Below are positions 10,361 to 22,250 of a DNA stretch of 64,000 nt, in pieces; the stretch's first letter is position 1, and each line of letters starts with the position of its first letter. The translations under genes and the position numbers were made by a program. This DNA is from Dugong dugon (Eukaryota > Chordata > Mammalia > Sirenia > Dugongidae): NCBI GenBank assembly GCA_030035585.1, contig CM057481.1, forward strand, positions 6,287,128-6,351,127. Reading direction: 5' to 3'. The notes under the pieces are model-generated. The model made no database searches, was not told the DNA's origin, and saw only the letters and a list, made by a program, of their open reading frames with translations.

Positions 10361-12930
10361 TCACCTCATCTCTAATACCTTTCCTGATTGAAGAAGTTTA
10401 CATGTAAAGGCTTAGCTTCGGGGAAAATTCTAGACTCATGACCCCATTATTAAACTTTATTTGTGGTGCTTTTAAAAAACCCCATCCTTCCTAAAAACAA
10501 ATCAAATTACCTGCTACAGAGGCAGAGTGTTACAAGCACTCAGCTATTAGGTGACTACGTGAGGGAAATATTCTCGGCCTCATTCTGGAGAAAGTAAAAA
10601 TAGTGTAGTCTTGTACCTGCCTTTCCACAGGGTGTGTTGTCCTGGGCGCTTGTTGCTGAAGGGGTATTTCGATGGAGGAGCATGTAGGATTATGAAAGAA
10701 AGATATGAGGTGGCAGAGGGAAGCTGTTAGGAAAAATCAGTTTTGTATTAAACGAAGCATTCTTGCTGTATCTAGGACCACTTCTTGAGCGTGTACAATT
10801 CTGAGCTATTTTCAAAATAAACTAGAGCATGATAATTGCTGAATGATAACATTGCAGTTTTTGCTGTATCTGAAGAATACATGCTTTCTTCCTTTTCCTT
10901 CTTTTTTTGGTAAATTGTTTGGAGCAATGTGGGGGTGGGGGAGGGGAGGGACCGTCTAACTAGAATTAAGAGCAGATGAACAGAGTGAAATAATCAGTTA
11001 TATTTTGCGATTAAAATATATATATATTTCACCTGTACCCTTCTAGCTTTAATTATTGTGAGTAATGAAATTTCGTCTCTACCTTCCAAGATCATTGGTG
11101 AGGTTCTTTTCCTTTAAAAAAGATTTATTTTCCTTTTTTCAAACTTACGAATGTTAAAGTAAACTACCCCCTAAAAGGTCATCAGAATTCTTATTTTTGT
11201 AAAGTTCTGTTCTCTGGAGAATCTTTAACATCTATTTTTCAGCTGATTAAATCTAGTCATTGTAGCTCCTTGAGCACAATGGGTGAAAAAAAGCTTATAT
11301 GGAATTGAATCTGAAGTGGTTTTGTATTTTATTGTGAAAAGATCCAAAATGTTTTCATTTTCGAGAGCCTTAGTTAAGGGATAATTATTAGACATATGAC
11401 CTGTAAGAGAATTATTTTTAAAACTTAGGCAATTTAAAGAATTTTAAAGGTTATATTCAAATGCTTTCTTAGATGGACTTTAATTGTGGTTTCAAAAAAT
11501 ATATATAATTTTATACATTCTTGGACATGCATTGCTTTACAATTCAGTTTATAAGAGTTAGAAATTTACTGGTTTATTCTGATTAATTATCTATTCTTTT
11601 AGTTACAAATATCGGTAAGCAGTTGTCTTTAAACAAAACTCTGAGCCATTTGTTAAAAGAATATTTAAAAATCTTTCCCATTTTTAAAAAAGATCCAGAT
11701 TTGGTAATGTTCTTTCTGACCATCTGGACTCTCACAAAAGTTGTAGAATGTAGGGCACTATCAGGAATGTCACCAACGGCTATTAATCTGGGGGTAGTTT
11801 AATGTGCACGTGAAGAGTATGTTGGAAGACTATTTTAATTCCACGTATTTCCAGTAGGTTTTTATCTATTCTAACCTGGGAACATATGGATTAGAAGATT
11901 CTCAAGGTAAGCTGTGGGTTGTAAAGTATTTTATAATGATGATCACCAGCCAAATAAGCAGTTATCACTGAGAGTTGGAGATTATTGCTGAATCAAGTAG
12001 TATGAAGGCTCTTATTCTTAATTATTAGAAGTTATATAAAAAACTGTACATAAAACGTCATGTGCGTACACACATGCATACATGTAGAATGTAGGTAACA
12101 GGATGTTAGAATGGTTCTCTTCTTGTGTGTTTTTACTGAGCCACCTATGCTATGCCTGTCAGGAGACCAACTACCCCATATGTAGGATGTCATGAGTCGA
12201 TTCAAGGCTCTTGAATACATAAGGGTTGAGAGGAGGCTGGGGAAGATATTTCTTTGGAGAGCGCTTTGTTCTTGCAGTGACTCATCACCACCCCTTTGGA
12301 GGAAGGAGCAGAGTGCTCTGTCAAGCCCAGAGAGAGGTCTTCAACGGGATCCATCAGAGAGTTTTGAAATATGTTTCTTGCCCTTGGAGGACCCAGGAAC
12401 TGGTGTCTGATTGAAGCCTGAGGACTTAGAGTGGTCCATGTACTGGGGTCTGACTCACTCTAAGAAATCTGGAAGGCAAGGCAAAGAATGGCTGGACTGT
12501 GTGGACAGCAGGGTGGGAGTGCTCCTGCAGGGGAACTGGCCTGAATTTCCCAGGTCTTTTCAGGGCATGGGACTTATGAGTGTTTCTTAGAGACCAGATC
12601 TGGACTCTGCAGAGGAGAGAGCCAGTGTGGGATTGTTTTGAATCTGATCTAATATGGCAGCTGAAGGGGCCATGGGACCATAAGAGGTCCCGGGCAGATG
12701 GCCTGAGGGTCTGGAAGGGGGTCATAAGCAGCCATCCAGAAAAGGACCCAGTCAACTGTAAGGGAGAAAAACGCAGCAGGGAACGTCTGCAGAGTCCATG
12801 AAAGCTCCTCAAGAGAGAAAGCGTCAGCTCTAACTACCTGTCAGTCCAAGAGACAGCAAAGCCAGCTTATAACAGAACCACCACAAGAAAAGGTCTGTTT
12901 TCTCTTAAAATTTTCAACCCTGGAAGAGTC
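10361..12930. other. Long single-copy segment, mostly AT-rich
   Basis: About 2.6 kb shows no recognisable transposon. From 10.9 to 12.0 kb it is very A/T rich with short (TA) runs. From 12.2 to 12.9 kb it is moderately GC-rich and has overlapping open frames on both strands (for example 12,426-12,812 minus) that lack any known domain. I see no splice-flanked exon. The low repeat density is notable for this window. Confidence 0.5.
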
Positions 12931-13101
12931 AGGAGCCCTGGTGGTGCAGTGGTTAAGAGCTCAGCTGCTAATCAAAAGGTCGGTAGTTCAAATCTACCAG
13001 CTGCTTCTTGGAAACCCTATAGAACAGTTCTACTCTGTCCTTCCCGTAAGGTCGCTATGAGTCAGAATCGACTCAACGGCAATGGATTTGGTTTTGGTTT
13101 G
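12931..13101 (+). mobile_element. AfroSINE (short form)
   Basis: The head is aggagccctggtggtgcagtgg with B box gtagttcaaatctacc. The middle seen in the longer form (ggagaaagatgtggcagtctgc) is absent and the head joins cttggaaaccctatagaac directly. The tail ends in gaatcgactcaacggcaatgg followed by a TTTGG-rich run. This short form recurs at 18,640, 37,444, 46,934 and 52,630. Confidence 0.94.
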
Positions 13102-13403
13102 TTTGGAAGAGTCGGAAACATTAGCCAGCAATATAGAGGGAGTGAGGGGTGGTAGGGAGAAAATAACCATATCCGTCCCCATCACAGGCTTCCAGCACGA
13201 GCAGGGCTGAGCTGGAGAGGGAAAGATTCAACACAAAGTCAAGGTCAGAGGTTTGATTATTACATGGTTGTGGAACTTCTAATGTCCAAATTGGGACTGT
13301 AACGTGACGTGGTTCTAGAACTGTCCATTATCAGTGAACAGCAAAGCCAGGCGACTGCTCGAGTTTTTCCTAGGGTTGGGAGATAATTATCACCACCTAA
13401 TAA

Positions 13404-13469
13404 CGTTTCTACTCTGTCCTATAGGCTCACTATGAGTTGGAATCCACTCGACGACAACGGGTTTTTTTT
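13404..13469 (+). mobile_element. AfroSINE 3'-end fragment
   Basis: Only the tail is present: tctactctgtcctataggc, gagttggaatccactcgacg, then a T-rich end. The tRNA-like head is missing, as expected for 5' truncation. Confidence 0.8.
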
Positions 13470-14261
13470 AATAAAGTTTGGAGGGATAGTAGGAGAGAGA
13501 AATTAAATGTTTTGTTTTTCATTATGAATTATACTTGTTTAGCAAAGTGGTTACATAAAGATGTACCTATGTGTTTATTTCTAATTCTCTTTTACTAAAT
13601 AGACATGATATATACAAAACTCTTAGGTACGTGCCCATATTTCAATATATATTGATAAATATAAGTGTCTAAGTCGATTAATAGAGATACTTTTCATTAA
13701 AATGATTTGCCTTAGGAACTAATATTAATCAATTTATTTCCAAATTTCAGTATTTCAGGATATCAGTTAAGTTATTCAATGTGCTTATTTTTTCAAATAC
13801 TCTTTTCTCCCATTTTGAGGTCTCAGGTCATCAGAAAACAAAAAACATGGGAGGGGGCAGATACCTATGAGAAAAGCGGGGTGGCTATAAGGGGGTCAGC
13901 GGAGAGCAAGCATGAAAAATTTGCTTTCTTTTTCTATCTTGCCGTACCTATCTAATTTAGAACAGCTTTCCTCTAGTACAATTCCCAGAAAGTGGTCCTC
14001 CGACTAGTAAGAGGAATTATTTGAAATAAAACTAGTTGCTAGTCAAGTATGTTTAGGAAATGCTGAGTTCATTTCAAGCCCTACTTGCCACGGGACTCCT
14101 TAAATTCTTTAACTTAGTGTATTTTATAAATTCCCACAGTGGATATATGGTATGTGGCATTGGCTAAACATGTTTGACCACAGAGCATTGTTTTGGTAAG
14201 CACTGTGCGTTAGAAACATACCTTTAAGAGGTGGACTCTTTAAGATGGACTAGGTCATGTC
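13470..14261. other. Single-copy AT-rich DNA
   Basis: I see no gene or repeat here that I can name. Confidence 0.5.
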
Positions 14262-14462
14262 TAAGGAGCCCTGGTGGCACAGTGGTTAAGCGCTCAGCTG
14301 CTAACCGAAAGGTCGGAGGTTGGAACCCACCAGCTGCTCCATGGGAGAAAAGCCCTGACAATCTATAAAGATTACAGCCTAGGAAACTCTGTGGGGCAGT
14401 TCTGCTCTGTCCTGTAGGATCGCTAGGAGTTGGGATCAACTCAACGGACACAACAGTAACAA
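14262..14462 (+). mobile_element. AfroSINE (long form)
   Basis: It has the head aaggagccctggtggcacag, a good B box (ggttggaaccc), the middle segment with ctataaagattacagcc, and a tail ending gatcaactcaacgg then acacaacagtaacaa. The AAC-type end resembles the RTE tail more than the usual TTTGG end. Confidence 0.94.
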
Positions 14463-15084
14463 TCCATGTGTGATAGTTACCCGCACACACTGAAGAAATC
14501 AGATGATTCCAGTAATCATCATAAAGGATAATTCCCAGAGGGAGGGAGATATACTCTACCAGTCAATTTGCTCCCTATTGATTTGGAGGACACCCCTTGA
14601 CTTACTGCGGATGCTCCTTGCACCGATGTGTAGAACGAGTAGAAAAGAATAAAAGTGCTGCGCACTGAGGTTGTCATCGCTGACTTTGTGTCTGAAGAAA
14701 ATATAGGCGTATCTTAAAAAAAAAAAGAACAAACTGTTCTCAAAGCAACAGGCACATGACATACATGGGCCAAGAATGTTAACAGCTTGCTTTACTGACG
14801 TACAGTTCTGTATTTGTGATCCTAGATCTAGATTTGCTTAGTACAGTTAGCATCATCTTGCCAAGTGTTTGCCATGTCAGGATTCATTTAATATCTACAT
14901 AACATCTTCTGGCATATTTTACTTGAATAACTTGCAAACACTTATTGCATGAACTTCCAAGTCTTTTCTTGCATGAAAATGGCCTGGATACAACCAGAAT
15001 TTTGGTTTGGTTTCAATATGCTTGATAAAGTTACTATTCTGGCAAAGTCTACCTCTCCATCTGTGTAAGTGAACGTTGGATTCA
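14463..15084. other. Single-copy DNA
   Basis: No recognisable gene or repeat, apart from a short A run at 14,716-14,727. Confidence 0.5.
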
Positions 15085-15190
15085 GGCTAATCAGGGTTTA
15101 AACTACTGCTCTGTCAGTTACTGGACCATTAGCCTTGGTCAAGCTTCTTGGTACTTCAGCTCCAGTTTCTTAATTTATAACAGCATTTCG
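15085..15190 (+). repeat. MIR fragment
   Basis: The order (gggtttaaact, tgctctgtcagttactgg, aagcttcttggtacttcag, cagtttcttaatttataa) matches the MIR core and tail. It is weakly conserved. Confidence 0.6.
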
Positions 15191-15469
15191 CAAATTTTGC
15201 TGCAGAGAGTACTAGAACTTCTTCAGATGTGACACCAGAATTTGGAGAAGCCATATGTGGTTCCAGATTCTTCACCCTCTGTTAAGCTAGAGGAGCTCCT
15301 CTATTTTCTACGTGACACTAGGTTTCTACTTAACATTTCAATTATAGTGTTAAGTGTTTACGTTTAAAATAAAGTTTTAAATACCATCGAACTGCTTCTT
15401 GGATTAATTAATAGGATTAACTGAGATAAGTTAAGAGAGCAAGGAGGAAGATGGCATGCGTTAGCTGTT

Positions 15470-15663
15470 AAAAGCTTGGAAATGAATACCAGCTCTGGCT
15501 GTGTAGCCTTCAGCAAATTATTGAACCTTTCTATATCTTGGAAAAATAACTCATTTCACTAGATTGTTGGGAGGATTATGAGAAGATGTATAGATTATGT
15601 GTTAGCACATTGCCTATCGCATAGAAACTGTCACTAAATGTTGGTCACTGTTCTTGTTACTCT
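15470..15663 (+). repeat. MIR SINE
   Basis: It contains ataccagctctggctgtgt, a gaacctttctatatcttgg segment, ttgggaggattatgaga and a 3' part like gcacattgcct...cactaaatgttgg. This order is characteristic of MIR. Confidence 0.75.
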
Positions 15664-15732
15664 TAAAACTTGCACGATGGGGGTACTCAATGTCCTTAAA
15701 CGTGGCAGAGCAGCCAACCACCTCAAACGTAG

Positions 15733-16260
15733 GGCCTGACCCTGACCAAGGATCTGCTAGGAAATCAGCAAGATGTTGGAAAAATGATGATATCATACAG
15801 ACCAGCAGATCCTGAGGGTCCTCCAACTCCCTCGGATAGACAATATGGAAGACACCATGCAGTGGTTCAAGAGTCATCCTTTGAGCAAATTTCTACAATG
15901 GAAGTTATTCAGAAGGTTAAACTGGTAAACAAACACAGAAGTGATGATCTTGAACTGATAAACCATGAGGATCTGTCAGGGAGTCTGCAGAAATTTAAGG
16001 ATCTTATTGAAACAACAATGGAAATATCATTCACCGAAATCAAGACTTAAATCGAGGACCATGGCAAAAAAAAAAAAAAAAAAAAATAGAGACGCTCCAA
16101 TTGGATATGATCTTTCTTGATCCAGATCAGCTCACAGAATGCCAGTACTTAACACATTTAGTTGCCCCATGGGGTCCAGCACCAAACCTGGCAGCACTCA
16201 CTAAACCCACACGTGCCGTAATACCACCCCTGGATGTGCATCCAGAAAATAGATTCCTTG
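15733..16260 (+). pseudogene. Unidentified degraded coding-like sequence (possible retrocopy)
   Basis: I do not recognise the protein. After a TAG at 15,730-15,732 the frame is open for about 105 codons through MMISYRPADPEGPPTPSD (15,784) and a stretch ending FKDLIETTMEISFTEIK, then stops at TAA 16,048-16,050. In the same frame it reads IEDHG and a run of 21 A (16,066-16,086). After the A run a different frame is open for about 55 codons with LDMIFLDPDQLTECQYLTHL and VHPENRFLDW. One stop plus one shift at a homopolymer looks like a decayed reading frame. The composition is protein-like: a Pro-rich segment, then a helical charged segment. It could be a processed copy of a host gene, part of an unnamed transposon, or a non-retroviral viral relic. 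No introns or duplications could be demonstrated. Confidence 0.4.
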
Positions 16261-16814
16261 ACTGGTAAAATTAAGATTACCATGAGAACTGATGGCCTAG
16301 TGACTTTTAAGTTGTTTCCACTGACTCCAAGTGTTCTGCCCAGCATGACTTGGTCAAATTAAGAAACGATCATTCTTGTCTCCTTGTGCCCTTTGAAATG
16401 GCATACTTATTTAGTTACTTTGATCCATGGGCTTTCCCTTCTTTACTTTGCATGCATACATCATGCCTGCTTATTCTTTGGGGCTCTCCAGCACTACTTT
16501 AGAATGCTTAGCAATCAAGCCATCACTGTGTAAATCACTGTCATGGGAATTTGCGTGATGGACTCTCACCTACTTAGTCCAAACAAACAAACTTGTGCAG
16601 TAGCTGGCATATACTTACTGTTCAGCAAATGCCAACTTCGTTTCCCATCCCCCCTCCCATTTTTTATTCACCAAGCCCTGAGTGTCTACAAATGCAACCT
16701 ACTCTGCTAACATTGTGGGGATTCAGAGGTAAACAAGGGATCAGATAGAATGTACACAATGCACGTAGCACCTGGCACATATAATAAATATTTTTTGAAC
16801 TGAGTATATAATAA
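16261..16814. other. Single-copy DNA, possible weak L2/MIR remnants
   Basis: No gene is seen. Around 16,660-16,800 fragments such as gggattcagaggtaaac and cacctggcacatataataaat resemble decayed L2/MIR sequence, too weakly to assign. Confidence 0.4.
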
Positions 16815-17020
16815 AGGGAGCCCTGGTGACTCAGTGATTAAGTGCTTGCCTGCTAACCAAAAGTTCGGCAGTTTGAACCCACCAGTCGCACTGCGGGACA
16901 AAGATGAGGCAATCTGCTTCCATAAAGATTTATAGCCTTGGAAGCCCTATGGGGCAGTTCTACTCTGTACTATATGATCGCTATGAGTCAAATCAACTCA
17001 ACGGCAGTGGGTTTGGTTTT
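16815..17020 (+). mobile_element. AfroSINE (long form)
   Basis: The head is gggagccctggtgactcagtg, with B box cagtttgaaccc, then gatgaggcaatctgcttcc, cataaagatttatagcctt and a tail gagtcaaatcaactcaacgg followed by gtttggtttt. Confidence 0.94.
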
Positions 17021-17471
17021 TGTGGGTATTTAATAAAGTGGAAATTTGACAAATTTTGTTAGCCATAACAAAAGGTATTCAAGAAAAGAGAGAATCATAG
17101 AAGGATTTGTTGCCGACTGTTAAATTTCAGATTATAAAACCTTTTATTGCTGTTGAGTCCCAATAAAACCTCAGTTAACCAGAAAGTCAGCCAGCACTCT
17201 AGATAATTGAACTTTCCAAAGACCTTTGGGCTTCAATCCTTGTTGAACACCCTTAAAGAATCATGAGTGTACCTTCTTGCATTAGTAAATGAAACCCAGT
17301 ATATGTGGTTAAGTCTTTCTTGCCTAACGTGACTCAAAGTAATGTCTTAGGGCAGCATTTGTACAAATTCATGGAATATAAGATTAGGTTGAATTTATAT
17401 GAATCTCAGGTGTGATCTGTACATTCACTTTTTGAAAAGATCCCTATGTAAGTTATTTTCTTATAAGGGAT
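17021..17471. other. Single-copy DNA
   Basis: No recognisable gene or repeat. Confidence 0.5.
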
Positions 17472-18015
17472 TATCTTAGTCATCTAGTGCTGCTCCAACA
17501 GAAATACCACAAGTGGATGGTTTTAACAAAGAGAAGTTTATTCTCTCACAGTCCAGTAGGCTACAAGTCCAAAGTCAGGGCATCAGCTCCAGGAGAAGGC
17601 TTTCTCTTTCTGTCGACTCTGGAGGAAGGTCCTTGTGATGCATCAGTCTTCCTTTGGTCTAGGAGCATCTCAGTGCAGGAACCTCAGGTCCAAAGGATGC
17701 GCTCTGCTCCCAGCACTGCTTTCTTGGTGGTATGAGGTTCCCGTGTGTCTCTACTCATTTCTCTCTTTCATATCTCAAAAGAGATTGGATTAAGACACTA
17801 TACAATCTTGTAAACGTCATCAGTATAATGTCATCATAGTGATAGAGTTTACAACATATAAGAAAATCACATATAACCTCATCATAGTGATAGAGTTTAC
17901 AACACATAAGGAAATCACATTAGATTACAAAATGGTAGACAATCATACAATACTGGGAATCATGACCCAGCCAAGTTGACAGATATTTTGGGGGGACACA
18001 ATTCAATCCACGACA
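17472..18015 (-). mobile_element. MaLR/ERVL-type solo LTR with perfect 5-bp duplication
   Basis: On the minus strand the LTR opens tgtcgtggattgaattgtgt and closes with an AAACTTCTCTTTGTTAAA-like segment and gactaagata, the start and end pattern of mammalian-apparent LTR retrotransposons. The flanks carry a perfect GGGAT duplication (17,467-17,471 and 18,016-18,020). Five-base duplications are usual for the ERVL group. It contains a 48-bp internal duplication (units from 17,832 and 17,880). Relatives lie at 43,034 and 63,216. No internal coding sequence is present, so this is a recombined solo LTR. Confidence 0.88.
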
Positions 18016-18179
18016 GGGATACGAGGGGGGATAAAAAGAGAAATTTCAGACAGTTGAGAGTTCTCAGTGATTGAATTCTGGGAGACAACAAAATTATGTT
18101 GTATATTAAAAGAAAAAGAAAACAAACAAAAACAAAGCTCACTGTTCCTTGAATGGAAAACAATTTTTTTTCTCCCTTG

Positions 18180-18470
18180 TGCCTGTTATGAAATGGATTG
18201 TATGCAAAGCCCTGGAAATGCAATAAGGCACACACAAGTCTTTGCTACATGGAGCTGACAATTCAGTGGCGTAGACAGACACCATCAAGCAATCATACGA
18301 AAATATGTGAAAGTGTGTCCATGAAGGAGAGGGTCCAGGTGGCATGAAAGTGCGTCTTAGGGATTTGGATCTTGTTAGGGAAGTTAGGGAAAGCTTCCTG
18401 TGTGGAGTGACAGTGCAGCTGAGATGTGGTTAGGAGTTAACAATCAGAGGAAGGGGAGGAAATCTCATTA
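18180..18470 (-). repeat. Probable L2 fragment
   Basis: Phrases such as tttgctacatggagctgacaattcag and gcttcctgtgtggagtgacag, followed by gctgagatgtggttaggagt, have the layout of antisense L2. Divergence is high and the boundaries are approximate. Confidence 0.4.
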
Positions 18471-18639
18471 AGGGCAGAAGCCTGTGGTGGGAGGAAGTAG
18501 AACTGGCATCCCAGCACACAGAGGGCCACATGCTGCAGGTGGTGGGCGGTGCCCCCGGGAAGGCCTGCTTGGCCATGATAAGGATTCCATCTTCAGCGTT
18601 GCAAAGGGATGTTCCTCCGCATCTCTCCTTGGAGTGTAG

Positions 18640-18806
18640 GGGAGCCCTGGTGGCACAGTGGTTAGGAGATCAGCTGCTAACCAAAAGGTCGGCAGTTCAA
18701 ATCCACCAGCCGCTCCTTTGAAAACCTATGGGGCAGTTCTACTCTGTCCTATAGGGTCACTCTGAGTCAGAATCGACTCGACGGCAACGAGTTTGGTTTG
18801 GTTTTG
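18640..18806 (+). mobile_element. AfroSINE (short form)
   Basis: The head is ggggagccctggtggcacag, with a good B box (agttcaaatcc), then the short-form junction tttgaaaacctatggggcag and tail gagtcagaatcgactcgacgg plus a TTTGG run. It is one of the least diverged copies in the window. Confidence 0.95.
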
Positions 18807-20429
18807 GTGACTTCTTCTCTTTCATATAGTGGTTAAAGCCCCCTTAAAAATGCAACTAACATTCTGTAATTTGGGGGCATTTAGGTCGGAAATGTTTAAT
18901 ACAGAAGGAAATATTTCTGGTTTGACAAGTCTGAATGTGAGCAGGAGTGGCTACTTAACATTTCCTAAAGCTCTGTACATATATTATGAAAACAATCACT
19001 GATCACTCATTTCTCTCCTGTGAAATGCTTAGCAATAGTCAATCTCTTTTACTGAGGGTCTGAAACCAGGGGTCCAACTGAACCAGAGATTTTTCCAAAC
19101 GGCCATCAGTTCTAACTAGTTGTAGATCGGACGCATTCTGATGCGATGTGAATTCTCCCTTGAGGGAAGGCGTTGGTTGCTCTCTATCCCTTCTCCCCCT
19201 CCAGCCTCTAGTCTATTTGGCAGCCTCCTCCTGTACTGACTGCATCACTGGGCCGCCCATGACCTAGGCTCTAAGTTCGGTTTGATCAATGGAGGTCCTG
19301 GAAAGAGATGAGAGATGGGAGGACAGGTGGGGGGTAGTTACTCCCCCTGCAGCCTCCCGGTCTCATGGGTTGCTCACAGAGTCTGTGTGCCCTGTGGCTG
19401 CAGCTGGTGGGTATGGCCCCCCTTTAGCCCAAGGGGCTCTGGTAACACTTTCCTCCATTTTCTTCTCGGCTCAGGGCAGCAAAGGCATCCTGCTACAGCT
19501 AGCCCCAGGGTGCCTGCACCTCTGAAAATAGGTCCTTCATTTCTCTCCAGAATTGCAGATGAGTGTGACTTCTGCTTCCTGCCAGGATTCGGGCTGGACT
19601 GTCACGGTGTACCCCAGGACTGTCACTTCGCCCCCTCCAATACCTGCGCAGGCTCCAGACTGAGACAAGTGGCGTCCAGGAGAGTGGTGGTGAGGTGCCC
19701 TGGGTTATGGGCGCAAAATAGATGAGACTCTGGAGACTGTTTGTCGTCACACATCTGTTGGCCTGTCATTCAGGATCTGATTGAACTCCCCCAAATTTCA
19801 CTCTGTTTCTGCTTGTCATGTTTCTGGACCCCTGAGACGTGTCTTGCTATGTGTGTTCGGAAGCAGGGCATTGTAATGCTGTGGCTATTTTGCTGACCTT
19901 CAGAGTGCAGAGAATAGGGATTTAGGTTATATGCACAATAGACAACTTCACTGCCCCCAATCTTCACCCAGCCCTGAACCATACCCTCACTTTGTTTTAA
20001 AACTTTTAAAAATGGAAGTATTCTTATATTACAGAAGTCAAGAGAATAATATTAAGGGACTTATGTCCCTGTCATCTAACTTCCATCCTGATCAGCATGC
20101 TGTCCCCTAGCACTCATATGATATTCTTGCTAAAATATTTTAAAGCAAATTCTATTCATCGTATTATTTCATTTATAAACACTTTAATGTGTTTCTTCAA
20201 CAAGTGAAGACTTTAAAAATAACTATCGTACGCAGGCAATGAAGCTAACAATGATTCCTTAGTATTTAGTAAGTAGTCCATGTTCTATCTCCTTCATTCC
20301 CTCAAAAAGCTAGTTCGGTTGGGTTTTTCACACCGCAAGTCAAAACAATGTCCACACTTTGCATTTGGTTGCTTTGTCTCTTAAGTTTCTTTTCATTTCT
20401 AACAGTCTTCTAACTTTAATTTTTTCTTA
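18807..20429. other. Mostly single-copy DNA with a GC-richer block at 19.2-19.7 kb
   Basis: No gene is supported. The 19,250-19,730 block has overlapping open frames on both strands. It looks like an old interspersed repeat (phrases such as ctctggtaacactttcctcc and gctagccccagggtgcct) that I cannot name. Confidence 0.4.
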
Positions 20430-20651
20430 TTGAAGTATAACACAAATACAGCAAAAGTACACAGATTTCAAGCTCAATGAATGCTTAAAAAATGAACAAC
20501 CCATCTAACTGTAACTCAGATAAAGATATGGAACATTACTTAGCACCCAAAAGTTAACTGTCCACTTTCACCATAAATTGGTTTTGCCCACTTGTAAACT
20601 TTATATAAATGGAATCATACAGTATGTCATATTTTTCATATGGCTGTTTTT

Positions 20652-21136
20652 TTTTTTTTTTTTATTGTACTTAAGGTGAAAGCTTACAAAACAAATAAGT
20701 TTCTCATGCCACACGTATTGTTTTATGACATTGGTTAACAACCCCACAACATGTCAACCCTCTAACTTCTCAACCTTTTTTTTGGTGAAAATACACATAG
20801 CCAAAGATACACCATTTCAAAAATTTCTACATGCACAGTTCAGTGACATTGACTATGCTCTTCCAATTGTGCTGTTATTCTCACTTAAGAGGAAGGCTTA
20901 CAGAACAAAATAGTTTCTCATTTAACAGTTACTACAAATGTTGCCCTATGACAATGGTTAACAATCTCCCAACACATCAACAGTATCCTTACTCGACCTT
21001 GGGTTCCCTATCACCAGCTTCCTTGTCCCCTTCTGCCTTCTGGCCCTTGTCACTGGACTCCTGTACCTCGTTAGTCTCATTTGGTTTTACGGGGCTGTCC
21101 ACTCCCAGGCTGAATGGTGAACCTCGGAGACAACGG
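20652..21136 (-). mobile_element. L1 3'UTR-only insertion (5' truncated), 13-bp duplication
   Basis: A poly-T run followed by the L1 3'UTR in antisense matches 48,180-48,680 closely (ttatgacattggttaacaac, gttgccctatgacaatgg, ggctgtccactcccaggctg). The flanks carry tatggctgttttt at 20,639-20,651 and 21,137-21,149. The insertion therefore contains only the last 485 bp of an L1. Open frames across it on either strand are L1 3'UTR sequence, not genes. Confidence 0.93.
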
Positions 21137-21203
21137 TATGGCTGTTTTTGAGAAAATTCAACCATAGTAAATTTTTTTTTTTTTTTCAGATATCTACCTT
21201 GAA

Positions 21204-21363
21204 AAGCCAAACTCATTGCCATCAAGTCAATTTCAACTCACAGTACCCTATGGGACAGAGTAGAACTGCCCCATAGGATTTCCAAGGAGTGGCTAGTGGG
21301 TTCAAGCTGCTAGCCTTTTGGTTTAGCAGCTGTAGCTCTTAACCACTGCACCACCAGGACTCC
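21204..21363 (-). mobile_element. AfroSINE, antisense
   Basis: The antisense tail (ccaaactcattgccatcaag) is followed by accctatgggacagagtagaa and the head (cttaaccactgcaccaccag, gactcc). It is the short form and sits in ancient L1 copy C just right of the L1 3'UTR insertion. Confidence 0.92.
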
Positions 21364-21731
21364 AGGAATCTACTGTATTGGGGTGTAATTTATGTATAAT
21401 AAACCACACACATTTAAAGTATATAGTTTAGCGAGTTTTGAAAGATGTGCACACCCACGAAACTACCACCGCGTCAACATACAGAACATTTCCATCACCC
21501 TCAAAAGTTTCCTCCTGCCCCATTGTAGTAATTCCCTCCCACCTTTCCCAACTCAGGCAGCCATTACTTACTTTCTGTCACTATAAATTACTTTGTTTTC
21601 TAGGATTTTTAGTAAGTTGAATCGTGCGGAACGTACTCTTTTGTATCTGCTTTCTTCACTGAGTATGATGTTCTGGAGACTCACCCATGTGGTCTCATGT
21701 ATTAGTAGTTTGTTCTTTTTTTATTGCTGAG

Positions 21732-21939
21732 TCTAAAAAACCAAACCCGTTAATGTCAAGTCAACTCAATTCACGGTGACACCGTATGTAGCAGAGTAGA
21801 ATTGCTCTGTAGGGTTTTCTCATCTGGAATCTTTACAGGAGCAGATCGCCGGGCCTTGCTTCTGCAGTGTCCGAGTGAGTTCAGACCACCAACCTTTAGT
21901 TAGTAGTGGAACCCAAACCATTTGTGCCACCCAGGAATC
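21732..21939 (-). mobile_element. AfroSINE (long form), antisense, 11-bp duplication
   Basis: It is flanked by ttattgctgag at 21,721-21,731 and 21,940-21,950. The antisense tail (aaccaaacccgttaatgtc), middle and degraded head are present. It interrupts L1 copy C. Confidence 0.9.
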
Positions 21940-22140
21940 TTATTGCTGAGTAGTGTTCCAAATTAAATGGATATACCACATTTATCCATTCACTTGTAGA
22001 TATACATAGGGATTGTTTACAGTTCTGAACTATTATGAATAATGTTCCTTGAGTACAGATCTTTCTATGGCGATGTTTTCATTTCCCTTGGGTAAATACT
22101 TTGAGTAGAGTGGATAAGTCATATACAGGCAGTCCCTGGG

Positions 22141-22176
22141 TGTCTTAAGCTGAGTTCTCCTGTGAAGCAAAACCAG

Positions 22177-22250
<74 letters not shown>

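Noticed and set aside
12426-12812. 128-codon minus-strand frame, with plus-strand frames overlapping at 12,192-12,801
   Set aside because: There is no domain, no splice sites in context, and frames are open on both strands, consistent with composition alone.
12931-13010. Possible tRNA gene in AfroSINE heads
   Set aside because: Polymerase III boxes are present, but the sequence is a dispersed SINE head found many times in the window.
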